Under the pieces are notes generated by a model. That model did not search any database and was not told the origin of the DNA. It worked only from the letters and a program-made list of their open reading frames with translations. Positions 5,276-5,779 of a stretch of 5,779 nucleotides of DNA are shown piece after piece (position 1 is the stretch's first letter; every line of letters starts with the position of its first letter). A program made the position numbers and the translations under genes. Source of the DNA: Chitinophagaceae bacterium (lineage in GTDB: Bacteria > Bacteroidota > Bacteroidia > Chitinophagales > Chitinophagaceae); assembly GCA_025455665.1 (NCBI GenBank), contig JALOMC010000170.1, positions 1-5,779 of the forward strand, in the 5' to 3' direction.

Positions 5276-5779
5276 GTAACAATTGCAGTTTCTCCCGAAT
5301 GCAAGCAAAGTTCATGACGTCTTGCAGAAGAACAAGACTTCGGGGTTAGCTTTCTTAAGAGTCAGAAAATATATTAGACAGTGAATGAATTAGATCGAAT
5401 GAATTTATTCTTGCCAATAAGTAAACATAAATTCAAGGGCATGACATGCAGAGCAAGAATATTCGACATCAAGGCTTGCATGCATTAATATGTTGTTTAA
5501 TCAGTACAAGGTGGGTAATTCGTGCATCTGCTCATAACCTCATTACATTCGCTTCCCATAATTAGATTACACAGCCTGTTGTGTATGAATCAGGGGCTCC
5601 CGATTTCGATTATCTGACCATGTTTCTATTTTCTGACATTAACAGGGTCGCAGGAAGTTCTAGACAGAGAAAACCCATTTTATTGCGTGCACTTTTTCAA
5701 TACGTTATTGCGCGTGAACACTATTCAGATATACCACTTAATCGATTCGATAAAGTTATTACGTAAACCACTAACTCTG
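5276..5779 (-). other. Putative intron or non-coding DNA upstream of the exon
   Basis: AT-rich sequence with many stops in all minus-strand frames. I found no second exon with a good GT donor, so the intron seems to be at least about 500 bases and to run off the window. The only notable repeat is GAATGAATT twice (5383-5391 and 5397-5405). A 61-codon plus-strand frame at 5581-5766 has no recognisable features and is taken as chance. Confidence 0.55.

Noticed and set aside
5581..5766. A 61-codon plus-strand frame near the right end
   Set aside because: Short, without recognisable motif and opposite to a region read as intron; starts at an arbitrary ATG.

Overview
The window joins two DNAs of different character. 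Positions 1 to about 3,830 look bacterial: GC-rich, compact, intron-free genes whose proteins and intergenic repeats suggest a member of the Bacteroidota, probably near the Chitinophagaceae (inferred from protein style, absence of Shine-Dalgarno sites and repeat type; not tested by search). Positions about 4,309 to 5,779 look animal: a minus-strand exon encoding the C-terminal half of an MFSD4/NAGLT1-like sugar transporter, preceded by a polypyrimidine tract and AG splice acceptor and then non-coding, AT-richer DNA read as intron.

Layout. 1-294: intergenic DNA with two GC-rich hairpins. 295-1428 (minus): a class I/II PLP aminotransferase related to histidinol-phosphate aminotransferase, with a twin-arginine (Tat) type leader. 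1477-1995 (minus, possibly starting at 2046): a small YfcE/MJ0936-type metallophosphoesterase, 48 bases upstream of the aminotransferase and probably co-transcribed with it. 1996-2396: divergent intergenic region with a 15-base palindrome, a 15-base tandem repeat and an 8-base tandem repeat. 2397-3554 (plus): homogentisate 1,2-dioxygenase. 3555-3937: intergenic, starting with an exact inverted copy of 28 bases of the 8-base repeat and carrying a weak Bacteroidota-type promoter candidate. 3938 to about 4,300 (plus): an AT-rich open frame of unknown function that runs into the antisense of the animal exon. 4309-5253 (minus): the transporter exon. 5254-5779: splice acceptor and putative intron.

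Function. The dioxygenase is the ring-cleaving step of tyrosine/phenylalanine catabolism through homogentisate. The divergent aminotransferase could conceivably act on aromatic amino acids, but its Tat leader suggests export, so a shared pathway is only a guess. The transporter has no evident link to the bacterial genes.

The simplest reading of the whole is a chimeric contig (a bacterium and an animal host or co-sampled animal joined in assembly), with the joint between about 3,830 and 4,310. A genuine insertion of bacterial DNA into an animal genome cannot be excluded from sequence alone. No CRISPR array, tRNA, rRNA, transposase or defence system was seen.
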